NCBI GenBank assembly: GCA_029260215.1
Contig: JAJDDQ010000051.1
Coordinates: 186,001 to 250,000 of the forward strand
Length of the DNA stretch: 64,000 nucleotides
From: Phycisphaerae bacterium
GTDB taxonomy: Bacteria; Planctomycetota; Phycisphaerae; UBA1845
Direction of reading: 5' to 3'
Positions 17,385 to 27,955 of this stretch are shown here, one piece after another. Position 1 is the stretch's first letter, and every line of letters starts with the position of its first letter. Made by a program: the position numbers and the translations under genes. The notes beneath the pieces were generated by a model. The model was not told the origin of the DNA, did not search any database, and saw only the letters and a program-made list of their open reading frames with translations.

Positions 17385-17401
17385 CTGCGTGGGGAACGGC
17401 A

Positions 17402-17484
17402 GGGTGGCTCGGTCTACCGGCGCAGTCGGTAGGCCGTGGGTGCTGTGGAACTCCACGGCCTGGCTGCGCCAGACCGTGCTACCC
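17402..17484. repeat. Imperfect inverted-repeat element between two direct repeats
   Basis: The left arm starts GGGTGGCTCGGTCTACCGGC and the right arm ends CAGACCGTGCTACCC. The arms are about 35 nt and meet near CCGTGGGTGCTGTGGAACTCCACGG. It could be a REP- or MITE-like unit and has no coding capacity. Confidence 0.6.
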
Positions 17485-17513
17485 AGAATGGGATACGCCC
17501 GATCGCTTGGAGA

Positions 17514-17541
17514 GTCCGCGCGAACTGAAGTTCACGGCTCG
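17514..17541 (+). repeat. 28-nt hairpin repeat, family 2 (copy 3)
   Basis: Starts GTCCGCGCGAACTGAAGTTC. It lies 51 bases before the PilT-like start and forms part of the 38-bp direct repeat with copy 2. Confidence 0.85.
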
Positions 17542-17592
17542 TGGGGTGCGAAACGAGGTCGATCGAAACGAACCGCTGAATCGAGAACGTCT

Positions 17593-18690
17593 ATGAACAC
17601 ACTGCTGACAGAAGCACCCGCAAGTCAAATCTCGCTCGACAGCCTGCTCGAAGAGGCTGTCGCCACCGACGTTTCGGATATTCACCTCGTCCCCGGCAAC
17701 GCGCCGGCTATGCGTCGTCACGGCGTGCTGCAATCGGTGCCGGGTGCGGTTCTTTCAGCCGACGATGTTGAGGCGATGATTACTTTGATCTGCCCAGCCG
17801 ATCGGCGGGCGGAGCTGGACGGGGCGCGCAACATGGATTTCGCCCTGCGCCGCGATGTGGGGGGCAGCCCACGCCGTTTTCGGGTGAACGCTTTTTACGC
17901 CGGGGGTTTGCCGGCGTGCTGCCTGCGTCTGATTCTCGAACGCGTGCCGGACGCATTGTGGACGGGTTTTCCGACCTACGTGCTTGAACGCATCACACAG
18001 TATCGCAACGGTTTGGTGCTGTTTACCGGCATCACCGGATCGGGAAAGTCCACGTCGCTGGCCATGCTGATCGAGCGCATCAACAATCTCGGCGGTCGCC
18101 GAATCATCACGCTCGAAGACCCTGTAGAATATGTTTTCGACGCCAAGCCGAACACGGTCATCACCCAGCGGGAGGTCGGAGTCGATGTGCGCAGCTTCGC
18201 CGAAGGTCTCAAGTACGGCCTGCGGCAAGACCCGGATGTCGTGCTTGTCGGGGAGATTCGCGATCGTGAGACGGCACAGCTCGCGGTGACGGCTGCGGAG
18301 ACCGGACATCTCGTTTTCGCCACGTTGCACACCGCCGACGCTAAAGGTGCAATTACGCGGCTGACGGACATGTCTTCGCCTGAAATGCAGAACGAGCTGC
18401 GTACGCAATTGGCATTGAGCTTGCGGGCCATCGTTTCGCAGCATCTCCTTCCGCCAGCCGACGACGATCGCCGCGTGCTGGCGATGGAAGTGATGTTCAA
18501 CTCGTTGGCCATCCGCAGCGCGATACGCTCGGGCAAGGTCGAATCCATCGACGACGCCATCCTGGCGGGCAAGGCTGACGGCATGCTCAGCCTCGATCAA
18601 TGCCTGCGTACGCTGGTCGACTCGCAGCGCATCACGCTCGACACGGCGTTGCGGTACGCGAACAATCCACAGAGATTTGGCGGGAAGTAG
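17593..18690 (+). CDS. PilT-like twitching-motility/retraction ATPase
   Basis: This 365-residue ATPase of the type II/IV secretion superfamily has Walker A GITGSGKSTSL, the Asp box LEDPVEYVF, Walker B VVLVGEIRDRET and the His box FATLHTADAKG. The order and length match PilT/PilU rather than the larger PilB/GspE, which also carry a tetracysteine zinc site absent here. PilT powers pilus retraction in the cytoplasm. The window also encodes two prepilin-like proteins, but no other pilus machinery is beside this gene. I chose ATG 17593. Upstream codons read through hairpin repeats and have no family similarity. Confidence 0.9.
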   Translation: MNTLLTEAPASQISLDSLLEEAVATDVSDIHLVPGNAPAMRRHGVLQSVPGAVLSADDVEAMITLICPADRRAELDGARNMDFALRRDVGGSPRRFRVNAFYAGGLPACCLRLILERVPDALWTGFPTYVLERITQYRNGLVLFTGITGSGKSTSLAMLIERINNLGGRRIITLEDPVEYVFDAKPNTVITQREVGVDVRSFAEGLKYGLRQDPDVVLVGEIRDRETAQLAVTAAETGHLVFATLHTADAKGAITRLTDMSSPEMQNELRTQLALSLRAIVSQHLLPPADDDRRVLAMEVMFNSLAIRSAIRSGKVESIDDAILAGKADGMLSLDQCLRTLVDSQRITLDTALRYANNPQRFGGK

Positions 18691-18930
18691 TTGCTTGTTA
18701 TTGTGACGGTGTATTGGCTTGCCGATTCTACATGAACGAGTTCGAGCGGAACGCGTCTTGTCAGAACCGTGGTCGTTGCGCTAATTTCCCCGAAAACGCT
18801 CACTCAGATAAGATGCACTAACCGGCAAACACTACTCCGGTTGCGTGGCCGTATCTGATCTTGCGGTCTTTCGCCAACCGCTCCCTTACGGTCGCGGCTC
18901 TGATCGGGGAACTGCTTTCTCCGGATGTTT
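18691..18930. other. Intergenic region with a short repeat-like motif
   Basis: No gene is supported between the convergent PilT-like and dockerin genes. The block CCGCTCCCTTACGGTCGCGG, followed by CTC (about 18880-18902), resembles a motif I remember as widely scattered in environmental genomes. Only one copy was seen here. Confidence 0.3.
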
Positions 18931-20235
18931 TCAGGGCAGTTTTGATCCTTGCCACGCGCGCGTTGCGGGGGCGATTCCGTCGAGGATGCGACGTTGCGCG
19001 ATCAGATCGAACGGGTTGGCCACGCCGTCACAGTTGACGTCTGCGAAGTGTTCCAGTGAACCGACGCGGGGCGCCGTCGATCCATCGAGGTATTTTCGCA
19101 GGAGCGTCATATCCTCAGCCGACACGAGGCCGTCCTGATTCACATCGCCCGGCAGGAATCCGACACTGACGTTCATGGCTACGGGTATGTGTGACTCACG
19201 CGTGCGTGCGGAAACGACCAGCGTCGTCCACGCGCCGACGGTTATGGGGCCGGACAGATGCACGGTGATGAGCCTGTCGTCGGGGGACGTCACGCTGTCG
19301 ATGAACGGGGCGAGGTCGGCGGTGTCCGCGATGCGAAACGACTTCGCGCTTAGCTCAGAGCCGTCTGTGTTTTCGATCGGAACATTGAATGCGACGGTCA
19401 ACCGACTCAGGCCGCCGTCGAGACGCTTGCCCGATGTGCTCTCGATGCAGGGATCGATGTAGCCGTCGAAGATGTGCGTGCAATCTTGTGTGTCATGGGT
19501 CGGCGGTACGCTTCTCGGCTTTTCCGCCACAATGACACGCAAGGGTTGATAGAGGTCGATCGTGTAGTCCGCCGCCGTCGGTTGGCCCAGCCACGTTCCG
19601 CCGATCGGTGGTTCGCCGGGCGATACGAAGGCGAATTCATGTGTGCCGCGCGCGTCGAGCGAGGCTTCGATTTCGAACTGGAACAGGTAGCGCAGTCCGT
19701 CAACGCGCTTACGCGGCCGACGCGCGGGCAGTGAGAACGTCGCGCCGAAACCGTGGTAGGCCTCCAGTGGGGGCCTGTGTTCGTGTGCGGTGAGCGTGAT
19801 ATCGCCCGATCGCGCGAAGAGGAAATCCGGTCTTCCGGTGTCGACGGTCAAGCTGCTGGTTTCGGTCAGGTCGCAATCGTTGGGGTTTCCGTCGCAGGCG
19901 TTCGGATCGTTCGGGCGGCATGCTTCTTGCGCTTCGGAACGGCAACCGTAGGCTGCGTAGTCCGAATAATGAACGTTGCCCGATGCGTTGCTCAGGGGTG
20001 TGCCGAACCACGGCAGGCATACCTGGCAGACGCGCAGGGTCTGCTCGCCGTCGGAATCTTCCAGCCAGACGTTGATCGTGGCTCGTTCGCCGGGTTCCAC
20101 GACGACCGCGGTCGCGCCGCGTCTTGGGGTGAATCGCTCCGCGCCGGGTTCAGCCATGAACAGTCGCACCTGCGCACATGCTTCGCCAGCGACGAAGAGG
20201 ATAAGGCAAGAGAATGCAGTTCGTGCGATGCGCAT
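18931..20235 (-). CDS. Secreted dockerin-type protein with a Big-like domain
   Basis: The 434-residue protein has a signal peptide (MRIARTAFSCLILFVAGEAC). A Cys-rich beta region follows (near 65-130, with DPNACDGNPNDCDL). A module with FDGYIDPCIESTSGKRLDG and then LTVAFNVPIENTDG is shared with the protein at 28459. The C-terminus has two dockerin-like Ca-binding repeats (DVNQDGLVSAEDMTLLRKYL; DVNCDGVANPFDLIAQRRIL). In planctomycetes such repeats end many exported proteins, usually without any cellulosome, and their partner is unknown. No enzyme domain is visible. It is a probable cell-surface or extracellular protein. Confidence 0.8.
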   Translation of the reverse strand: MRIARTAFSCLILFVAGEACAQVRLFMAEPGAERFTPRRGATAVVVEPGERATINVWLEDSDGEQTLRVCQVCLPWFGTPLSNASGNVHYSDYAAYGCRSEAQEACRPNDPNACDGNPNDCDLTETSSLTVDTGRPDFLFARSGDITLTAHEHRPPLEAYHGFGATFSLPARRPRKRVDGLRYLFQFEIEASLDARGTHEFAFVSPGEPPIGGTWLGQPTAADYTIDLYQPLRVIVAEKPRSVPPTHDTQDCTHIFDGYIDPCIESTSGKRLDGGLSRLTVAFNVPIENTDGSELSAKSFRIADTADLAPFIDSVTSPDDRLITVHLSGPITVGAWTTLVVSARTRESHIPVAMNVSVGFLPGDVNQDGLVSAEDMTLLRKYLDGSTAPRVGSLEHFADVNCDGVANPFDLIAQRRILDGIAPATRAWQGSKLP

Positions 20236-20423
20236 CGTTCGACCTTCCAGGCTCGGATTCGGTTTCGTTCCGGGGCGTATCCCGCGATTGGCATCGGGCG
20301 GTTGAGGCGGGTGCGTGACTCGGTGCGCGGGTGATCGTTGGGGTGAAGTCGTTATCGGTGCGAACGGATTATGGGCCGTCGCTGCTGGTGTCGATTTTCA
20401 ACGTCGCGCGTTGGTAGCTTGGG

Positions 20424-21485
20424 CTATTCGATTGGGTTGATAATGGCGCCGCTCTGCACGCACTCGACCGTTGTCAACACGGGGGCGGCGGGGAGCGTGT
20501 CCTGCTGCCAGCCTTGGCCTCGGATGATGACACAGTGGTAGCCTTGGTACGTTCCGGGTGAACCGTTGAGGTGTGAAGGATAGGCGCCCAATCGCGGCTG
20601 CGGGACGTTGTGTCCTTCGATGCGTGCCATGCCCGCGTGCCCGTCGGCGAAGGCGGTCGCAAAGTGCCACGGCTTGGCATGCCAACCTTTGATGACTGTC
20701 TCGACGTCAGGCCCGAGCGGCCCACCGCTGAGGAACGGGCACTGGTCCAGGCCGTAGCTTTTCCGCCATCCGAACAGGCCGCAATTCTCGAGGAAGAAAA
20801 GCGTGTTGGCAGGGTTGGGCACGCGCGTCATCGGCTTGAGGTACGCGGAATTGCTGTACAGCAGGCAGTTCGGCCCGGGCGCTCCGATCCATGCGGTGCT
20901 GGCTGCGTAGCTGTTTCCGTAATGATCGTACGAAGTCAGGCCCGAATCCCGCCAAGCGGAATAGTGGTGGCCGACGTAGCCGGTGTCCGACGGTGCGCGG
21001 AAGATCGCGAGATCGAGTCGCGTATCGTCGAGCCAGTTGACGTTTTCTTTGCCGGGGTTGTCCTGATAGTCGCTGAGGCCGCCTTTGTAAATGATTGCGT
21101 TGAGTCCGCGCGTCGCCGGCCCGCGTCCCTCAGCCGTCCCCCATTTGGAGGATGTCGGATCGTTTCCGGATTGCGGTTCACCGATGCCGGATTTTCCGCC
21201 GTACTCGAATTCACCGACCGTGCCGTGTACGCCGCCCATGAGCGGATGCACGGGAATGGACAGGTCGTTGTTTTCGGTGGCAAAGATGAGCGAGCTGGTT
21301 GCGATGGCGCGAACGTTGGCCTGCGAGACCGCCATCTTGGCCTGTGCCCGGGCACGCTTGAGCGACGGCAGGAGAATGCTGATCAGCAGGGCGATGGTGG
21401 CGACGACGATGAGCAATTCGATGAGGGTGAAGGCGCCTCGTTTGTGGGCAGTCCGCCGCAACTGCGCCTTAGCGGGCGATTGCAT
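20424..21485 (-). CDS. Prepilin-like (N-methylation motif) secreted protein
   Basis: The 353-residue product starts with a basic leader and a type IV prepilin cleavage motif, GAFTLIELLIVVATIALLIS, followed by LLPSLKRARAQAK as in many planctomycete pseudopilin-like proteins. The C-terminal part contains WHFATAFADGHAGMA, a variant of the histidine-DG motif of the family. Such proteins are processed by a prepilin peptidase and stay anchored or form short pseudopili. Their role in planctomycetes is poorly known. I chose the ATG at 21485 because codons further up read through a hairpin repeat. A fragment with similar sequence (TRGLNAII) lies near 30484-30632. Confidence 0.85.
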   Translation of the reverse strand: MQSPAKAQLRRTAHKRGAFTLIELLIVVATIALLISILLPSLKRARAQAKMAVSQANVRAIATSSLIFATENNDLSIPVHPLMGGVHGTVGEFEYGGKSGIGEPQSGNDPTSSKWGTAEGRGPATRGLNAIIYKGGLSDYQDNPGKENVNWLDDTRLDLAIFRAPSDTGYVGHHYSAWRDSGLTSYDHYGNSYAASTAWIGAPGPNCLLYSNSAYLKPMTRVPNPANTLFFLENCGLFGWRKSYGLDQCPFLSGGPLGPDVETVIKGWHAKPWHFATAFADGHAGMARIEGHNVPQPRLGAYPSHLNGSPGTYQGYHCVIIRGQGWQQDTLPAAPVLTTVECVQSGAIINPIE

Positions 21486-21519
21486 TTGTGTGCGTTGTGT
21501 CGTCACGGTGCGACCGAGT

Positions 21520-21547
21520 GTCCGCGCGAACTGAAGTTCGCGGCTCG
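21520..21547 (+). repeat. 28-nt hairpin repeat, family 2 (copy 4)
   Basis: GTCCGCGCGAACTGAAGTTC followed by GCGGCTCG. The stem CGCGAACT/AGTTCGCG is perfect. It lies 34 bases upstream of the prepilin-like start, in opposite orientation to that gene. No gene is supported in the rest of 21486-21767. Confidence 0.85.
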
Positions 21548-21767
21548 TAGGGTTCTTGTAGTTCATGGGCTTCAGTCGATCGACGGAGACGGGCCGGCGC
21601 GCGGGTTCCGCCCGGCGCTGTTTGCGCCTCAACCTTTCGTTGCCCCCCTACCACGAGCGGCGCGCGTTCTTGTAACACCGCGAATGATAACGTCGCCAAT
21701 CGGCGTGCCGCTTGTCGGAAATTGTAAAAACTGCCGGCGGGTCCGCTCGGGCCGCGTTTTTCGAGCG

Positions 21768-23711
<1,944 letters not shown>

Positions 23712-23828
23712 CGCGTTTCCTTCCAGTTCGACGACGTATGATCCGGCGATTCTGGTGTTCGCTTCCCGGGTCGTCAACAATGCACGCCCCGATTGGTGCA
23801 ACCCGCCTTCCTGCTTTACACTACGCTC

Positions 23829-24383
23829 ATGGACTTGCCACGCATCGAAAACGCCGTACGGGAAATTCTGGTCGCCATCGGTGAGAATCCGGACCGCGAT
23901 GGCTTGCGCGATACGCCGGGCCGGGTCGCCCGCATGTACGAGGAGCTGTTCAGCGGGTTGACGAGCGACCCCGCCTCCCTGCTCGATACCCGTTTCGAGG
24001 AAACGTACGACGAGCTGGTGGTCCTTCGCGACATTCCGTTCAACTCGATGTGCGAGCATCACCTGATGCCGTTCGAGGGCAAAGCTGCGGTGGCCTACCT
24101 GCCGGAGGGCAAGGTTGTGGGCATCAGCAAGCTGGCCCGGGTCGTGGAAAACTTCGCCCGCCGCCCGCAAGTCCAGGAACGGCTGACATCCCAGGTGGCT
24201 GATTTGCTCATGGGCAATCTACAGGCCAAGGGTGTCGCCGTGGTCATCAAGGCGGTCCACACGTGCATGACCTGCCGGGGCGTGAAAAAAGCTGGCAGCG
24301 TGATGATCACGTCCGCAATTCGAGGCATGTGTCGCAGCGATTCGCGCACACGTGCCGAAGTCATGGCACTGCTGCACGACTGA
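23829..24383 (+). CDS. folE: GTP cyclohydrolase I
   Basis: This 184-residue enzyme converts GTP to dihydroneopterin triphosphate, the first step of folate and pterin synthesis. Zinc ligands can be placed by alignment to the family: C75 and H78 in NSMCEHHLMPF, and C146 in HTCMTCRGV. RDTPGRVARMYEEL is the conserved N-terminal helix region, and LARVVENFARRPQVQERLT the core. Length fits bacterial FolE. I chose ATG 23829 as the family start. The longer in-frame stretch back to 23793 has no similarity and overlaps the divergent promoter region. Confidence 0.96.
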   Translation: MDLPRIENAVREILVAIGENPDRDGLRDTPGRVARMYEELFSGLTSDPASLLDTRFEETYDELVVLRDIPFNSMCEHHLMPFEGKAAVAYLPEGKVVGISKLARVVENFARRPQVQERLTSQVADLLMGNLQAKGVAVVIKAVHTCMTCRGVKKAGSVMITSAIRGMCRSDSRTRAEVMALLHD

Positions 24384-24532
24384 TCCGCCGCTTATCGGAC
24401 GCTATCCGCGCTAGCACGTTTTTCCCCTGAATTGCCGGCGGTCTAAATAACCAAGGGCGATTACCCGATATCGTACGCTAGGCGGGGAGAGGCCGCGCGC
24501 CGGCGGAGCGCCGCTGAGGGTGCATACGAAAC

Positions 24533-25795
24533 ATGCCCATACACACAACAACAGATGATTTGACAGCGGGCATGACCCTGCACGACGCCGTGTACGACGG
24601 GCCGCAGTTGGTTCTAGCAGCAGGCAAGACGCTTAATTCCGCCGACGTGGACTTTCTGCGCAACCATCGCCCGGGCGCGTCGGTCAGTGTCGAAGACCCC
24701 ATCCTCGACGAGATTATCGCGTTTCACGACGAGCGCGGCGACAACGCGCTCGCACAGGAGACACAGTCCAAACTGGCCACGGTCATCAGCGACGTTCAGG
24801 AGCAATACTGCTCGCGCATCACGCGTGCGTCGCTCGATTGCCAGAGTATCAAGAACACAGTGGGCGGCGTCCTGAATTATCTTGGCGAAAAGCCCGTGCT
24901 CGCCGCCAAACTGTGCGACATGGATCGCGAACACGGCTACCTCGTTGCACACTCCGCCCACGTTTTCTACCTCAGCATCGTGCTTGGAAACGCGGTGCGC
25001 TCGCGTGTGCGTGATGCGCGTAGGAAATCGAGAGCCCAATCGACCCTGCACGGAAAAAGCGACCTCGACCTGACGCCTCTCGCACTGGCTGCGTTGTTTA
25101 TGGACACGGGGATGGCTCCCCTTGCAGACCTGTACAACCAGAAAGAGCCATTGACCCTCGAACAGTGCGAGATGATTCGCAACCATCCCACGGTCAGCGC
25201 CCAAGCATTGCCCGAGGACGCACCGGAACTGACCAAGCTGCTCATCGAAACGCACCACGAGAATCACGACGGCTCCGGGTATCCGTACGGGCTGAAGGGT
25301 GATGAAATTCATGTTTACGCCCGCATTCTGCGCGTGGCCGACGCCTACGCCGCCGCCACATCGAGGCAGGTTTACAAGGAGGCTTGTTCCTCGGTTCGCG
25401 CGCTGTGGGAAATGACATGGGGCATGTTCGCCCACTTCTACGACCCCGTCATTCTGAAGATTTTCGCCTCGGTGATTCAACCGTATCCGATTGGTGGCGT
25501 CGTACGTCTTAACTCCCAATTTGGTGCCGTTGTGGTCCGTTACGGCAGGGTCAGCCCGTTCCTGCCCGACATCGTTATCGCCTTCGACGAAGAAGGCCGA
25601 CGTTTGCCCAAGGATAAGTTGGTGGGGCCGATTCGCCTGGACGCTCATCCCACACTCAAGATCGTGGAATTCCTGGGCGAGGATTTGAGCGAGTTGTACG
25701 ACCGAGATACGCGCGTCGAGAAGGTCTCAAACGCCGAATTCACCACTCTGTATGAGGGTGTCGTCTCCGGTTGCGCGACAGCTACGCGCGGCTGA
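24533..25795 (+). CDS. HD-GYP-domain protein with altered metal-binding HD motif
   Basis: The 420-residue protein has an HD-GYP domain (about 135-285). H140 (HSAHV), H218 (NHP), H241-H242 (THHE), DGSGYP at 246-251 and D270 (RVADAY) are all present. The defining HD pair reads M190-D191 (ALFMDTGM in place of LLHDIGK), so a key metal-ligand histidine and the usual lysine are lost. HD-GYP proteins hydrolyse cyclic di-GMP; this one is probably weakly active or a c-di-GMP sensor. The N-terminal 120 residues (TAGMTLHDAVYDGPQLVLAAG) resemble the beta domain often placed before HD-GYP in planctomycetes and gammaproteobacteria. The C-terminal 100 residues look beta-rich. Confidence 0.85.
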   Translation: MPIHTTTDDLTAGMTLHDAVYDGPQLVLAAGKTLNSADVDFLRNHRPGASVSVEDPILDEIIAFHDERGDNALAQETQSKLATVISDVQEQYCSRITRASLDCQSIKNTVGGVLNYLGEKPVLAAKLCDMDREHGYLVAHSAHVFYLSIVLGNAVRSRVRDARRKSRAQSTLHGKSDLDLTPLALAALFMDTGMAPLADLYNQKEPLTLEQCEMIRNHPTVSAQALPEDAPELTKLLIETHHENHDGSGYPYGLKGDEIHVYARILRVADAYAAATSRQVYKEACSSVRALWEMTWGMFAHFYDPVILKIFASVIQPYPIGGVVRLNSQFGAVVVRYGRVSPFLPDIVIAFDEEGRRLPKDKLVGPIRLDAHPTLKIVEFLGEDLSELYDRDTRVEKVSNAEFTTLYEGVVSGCATATRG

Positions 25796-25876
25796 AGCGA
25801 TGCCTGCGGAATCCGTGCAGAGGCGACGGTGGAATTTCCGATGAAACTGTGATTCCAGTCCCTCAAGGAACACAGG

Positions 25877-27040
25877 ATGAGCACGCTTTCGTCGCAGACA
25901 CACACCGCACCCACCTCCGTGGAGACGTTCATACCCGTTTGCGAGCCGGTCCTCGACGGACGCGAACGTGAATATGTGCTCGATTGCATTGACGGCAACT
26001 GGGTCTCTTCACTCGGAAAATACATCAGGAAATTTGAACACGCTTTCGCCGACCACTGCGGCACCGAATTTGGTCTCGCGTGCAGCAGCGGTACAGCTGC
26101 GCTGCATCTTGCGCTCGAAGCGCTCGGCATCGGGCCGGGCGATGAAGTGCTCATCCCATCGTTCACCCTCATCGTGTCAGCCAACACTGTGTGCATGACC
26201 GGAGCCACGCCCGTGCCGGTGGACGTCGAGCGCGATACATGGTGCATCGATCCGCAGGAAATCGAAAAACACATCACGCCCCGAACCAAGGCCATCATGC
26301 CTGTTCACATGTACGGACATCCCGCCGACATGGAAGCGATCAACTACATCGCCAAACGTTGCGGCCTGCGCGTGATCGAGGATTGCGCTCAAGCCCACGG
26401 TGCCAAGGTCAGAGACCGGCGCGTCGGGGGCATCGGGGATGTCGGCGCGTTCAGTTTCTACGGCAACAAGATGATTACCACCGGCGAGGGCGGCATGGTC
26501 GTGACCAGCGATCCCGAAATAGCCGAGCGCGTGGAACTGCTGCGTAATCAGGCTTTTGAAAAAGAACGATTCGTACACCGAGCGGTCGGCTTCAACTATC
26601 GCATGACCAACATTCAAGCCGCCATCGGATTGGCGCAATGCGAAAAGCTCGCCGATAAGGTGGCCCGCAAGATCGAGATCGCGGACACCTATCGCGAACT
26701 GCTCATCGATTGTGACGACCTGCAACTTCCCGTATGTCGCAGTTGGGCTTCGAATGTTTATTGGATGTTCGGCGTCGTGCTCAATACGTCCTTTGGCCGG
26801 CGTGGGGCTGAGGTGCGTGAGATGCTCGCTCAACGCGGTATCGAAACGAGATCATTCTTCGTGCCCATGAATCGTCAGCCGGTTTACCAGGGAACAAGCG
26901 ATCGTTGGCCCGATCTTCGCGGCCACTTTCCCGTTTCAGAACGTCTGTCCGAATATGGCTTCTATCTGCCCAGTGGATTAAGTCTCACACGCGAGCAGCA
27001 GGAATATGTCGTCAGCAACCTTCTTGAGTGTCGAGCCTAG
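25877..27040 (+). CDS. DegT/DnrJ/EryC1/StrS-family sugar aminotransferase
   Basis: This 387-residue PLP enzyme resembles perosamine-synthetase-type aminotransferases: ACSSGTAALHLALEALGI, the PLP phosphate region IPSFTLIVSAN, the ring-stacking VIEDCAQAHGA and the catalytic K198 in FSFYGNKMITTGEGGM. The family transfers an amino group to a nucleotide keto-sugar for surface polysaccharides or glycosylation. AAGGAACACAGG precedes the ATG. The next gene, a GT2, starts inside its last 35 bases, so this is the first gene of a compact glycan operon. The exact sugar is not determined; the dehydratase that would supply the keto-sugar is not in the window. Confidence 0.92.
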   Translation: MSTLSSQTHTAPTSVETFIPVCEPVLDGREREYVLDCIDGNWVSSLGKYIRKFEHAFADHCGTEFGLACSSGTAALHLALEALGIGPGDEVLIPSFTLIVSANTVCMTGATPVPVDVERDTWCIDPQEIEKHITPRTKAIMPVHMYGHPADMEAINYIAKRCGLRVIEDCAQAHGAKVRDRRVGGIGDVGAFSFYGNKMITTGEGGMVVTSDPEIAERVELLRNQAFEKERFVHRAVGFNYRMTNIQAAIGLAQCEKLADKVARKIEIADTYRELLIDCDDLQLPVCRSWASNVYWMFGVVLNTSFGRRGAEVREMLAQRGIETRSFFVPMNRQPVYQGTSDRWPDLRGHFPVSERLSEYGFYLPSGLSLTREQQEYVVSNLLECRA

Positions 27041-27776
27041 GCACGCACACAATCCGGCGGAACCCCGACGCGATCCGTCGGTCTCCATCGTTCTCGCGAC
27101 CTACAACGAGCGCGAGAACATCCTTGACACCGTCGGTGCCATTCTCGATCAGTTTGGCTGGGATGTGGAAATCATCGTTGTGGATGACGATTCGCCGGAC
27201 CAGACGTGGCAGCTCGTCGAAAACCTTGCGGACCCGCGCGTGAAGCTCATCCGTCGCGTCTCGACGCGCGGGTTGGCCAGCGCGTTCAATCGCGGCATCA
27301 TCGAATCACGCGGGCGATTCGTCGGCTGGATGGACAGCGATATGTGCATGCCGCCCGACTTGCTGCCGAAAATGGTTGACAGGCTTCGCCAAGATGACGT
27401 TTGCGTTGGATCGCGCTACGTGCCCGGCGGCAGTGACGACCGCAGCCGACTCCGCGTGTTGTGCAGCCGGTTGATCAACGGGTTGGCCGGCATTGTGCTT
27501 GGCGGTGGCATACGCGATTACGACAGCGGCTTCGTCGTATTGCGACGCACCGTGTTCGACAAGGTGTCGATCATCCCGACCGGGTACGGAGCCTATTTCA
27601 TGGAGTTCCTGTATACCTGCCGGCGAAAGGGGCTGACCATCCACGAGATGCCATACCGTTTTACCGATCGCGAAAAGGGCGAGTCCAAGTCCGCCCCCAA
27701 CGTCCTGCGGTTCCTGTGGACGGGCGTCGGATACGTCGTTCGCATTTTCGCCGCCCGCTTGAGAAGGTTTGACTGA
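27006..27776 (+). CDS. Family 2 glycosyltransferase (dolichyl-phosphate-mannose-synthase-like)
   Basis: The 256-residue protein carries the GT-A signature of GT2 polyprenyl-phosphate sugar transferases: VSIVLATYNERENI, IIVVDDDSPDQTWQL, GRFVGWMDSDMCMPPDLLP (the DxD nucleotide-sugar site), VGSRYVPGGSDDRS and IRDYDSGFVVLRR. There is one hydrophobic segment near the end (TGVGYVVRIFAAR). Such enzymes load a sugar on a polyprenyl phosphate or transfer it to a glycan. The start overlaps the aminotransferase gene by 35 bases, and the stop overlaps the ATG of a 59-codon frame (TGATG). It probably acts with its neighbours in surface polysaccharide synthesis. Confidence 0.9.
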   Translation: MSSATFLSVEPRHAHNPAEPRRDPSVSIVLATYNERENILDTVGAILDQFGWDVEIIVVDDDSPDQTWQLVENLADPRVKLIRRVSTRGLASAFNRGIIESRGRFVGWMDSDMCMPPDLLPKMVDRLRQDDVCVGSRYVPGGSDDRSRLRVLCSRLINGLAGIVLGGGIRDYDSGFVVLRRTVFDKVSIIPTGYGAYFMEFLYTCRRKGLTIHEMPYRFTDREKGESKSAPNVLRFLWTGVGYVVRIFAARLRRFD

Positions 27777-27955
27777 TGCACCGCCCCGATACCGATATGC
27801 CCCAGCTACTAGACGAGTATCCGCGTTTGTTCCCCAACGAGCCGCGAACTTCAGTTCGTGCGGGCGCGACCCCGGACAACGCCGCCCCGACCGAAGCGGA
27901 TGTCATCCATGCACTCGCGTTCAACCTGCCCCCAACGGAGTCGCCAGCATCGTGA
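27776..27955 (+). CDS. Candidate small gene, 59 aa, coupled on both sides
   Basis: The ATG overlaps the GT2 stop (TGATG) and its TGA overlaps the GTG start of the cupin gene (GTGA), so the frame fills the gap exactly. The peptide begins MHRPDTDMPQLLDEYPRLFP and ends HALAFNLPPTESPAS. It is acidic to neutral, Pro-rich and without a membrane helix. I recognise no family. A family-2 hairpin repeat (27838-27865) sits inside the frame and encodes about NEPRTSVRA. It may be a real coupled small protein or only a linker kept open by chance. Confidence 0.35.
   Translation: MHRPDTDMPQLLDEYPRLFPNEPRTSVRAGATPDNAAPTEADVIHALAFNLPPTESPAS
27838..27865 (-). repeat. 28-nt hairpin repeat, family 2 (copy 5, reverse orientation)
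   Basis: CGAGCCGCGAACTTCAGTTC is the reverse complement of the family consensus, with two changes at the far end. It lies inside the 59-codon frame, 86 bases before the cupin start. Confidence 0.8.

Noticed and set aside
18880-18902. Motif CCGCTCCCTTACGGTCGCGG as a fourth repeat family
   Set aside because: Only one copy was found in this window; its spread elsewhere is memory, not evidence from the sequence.
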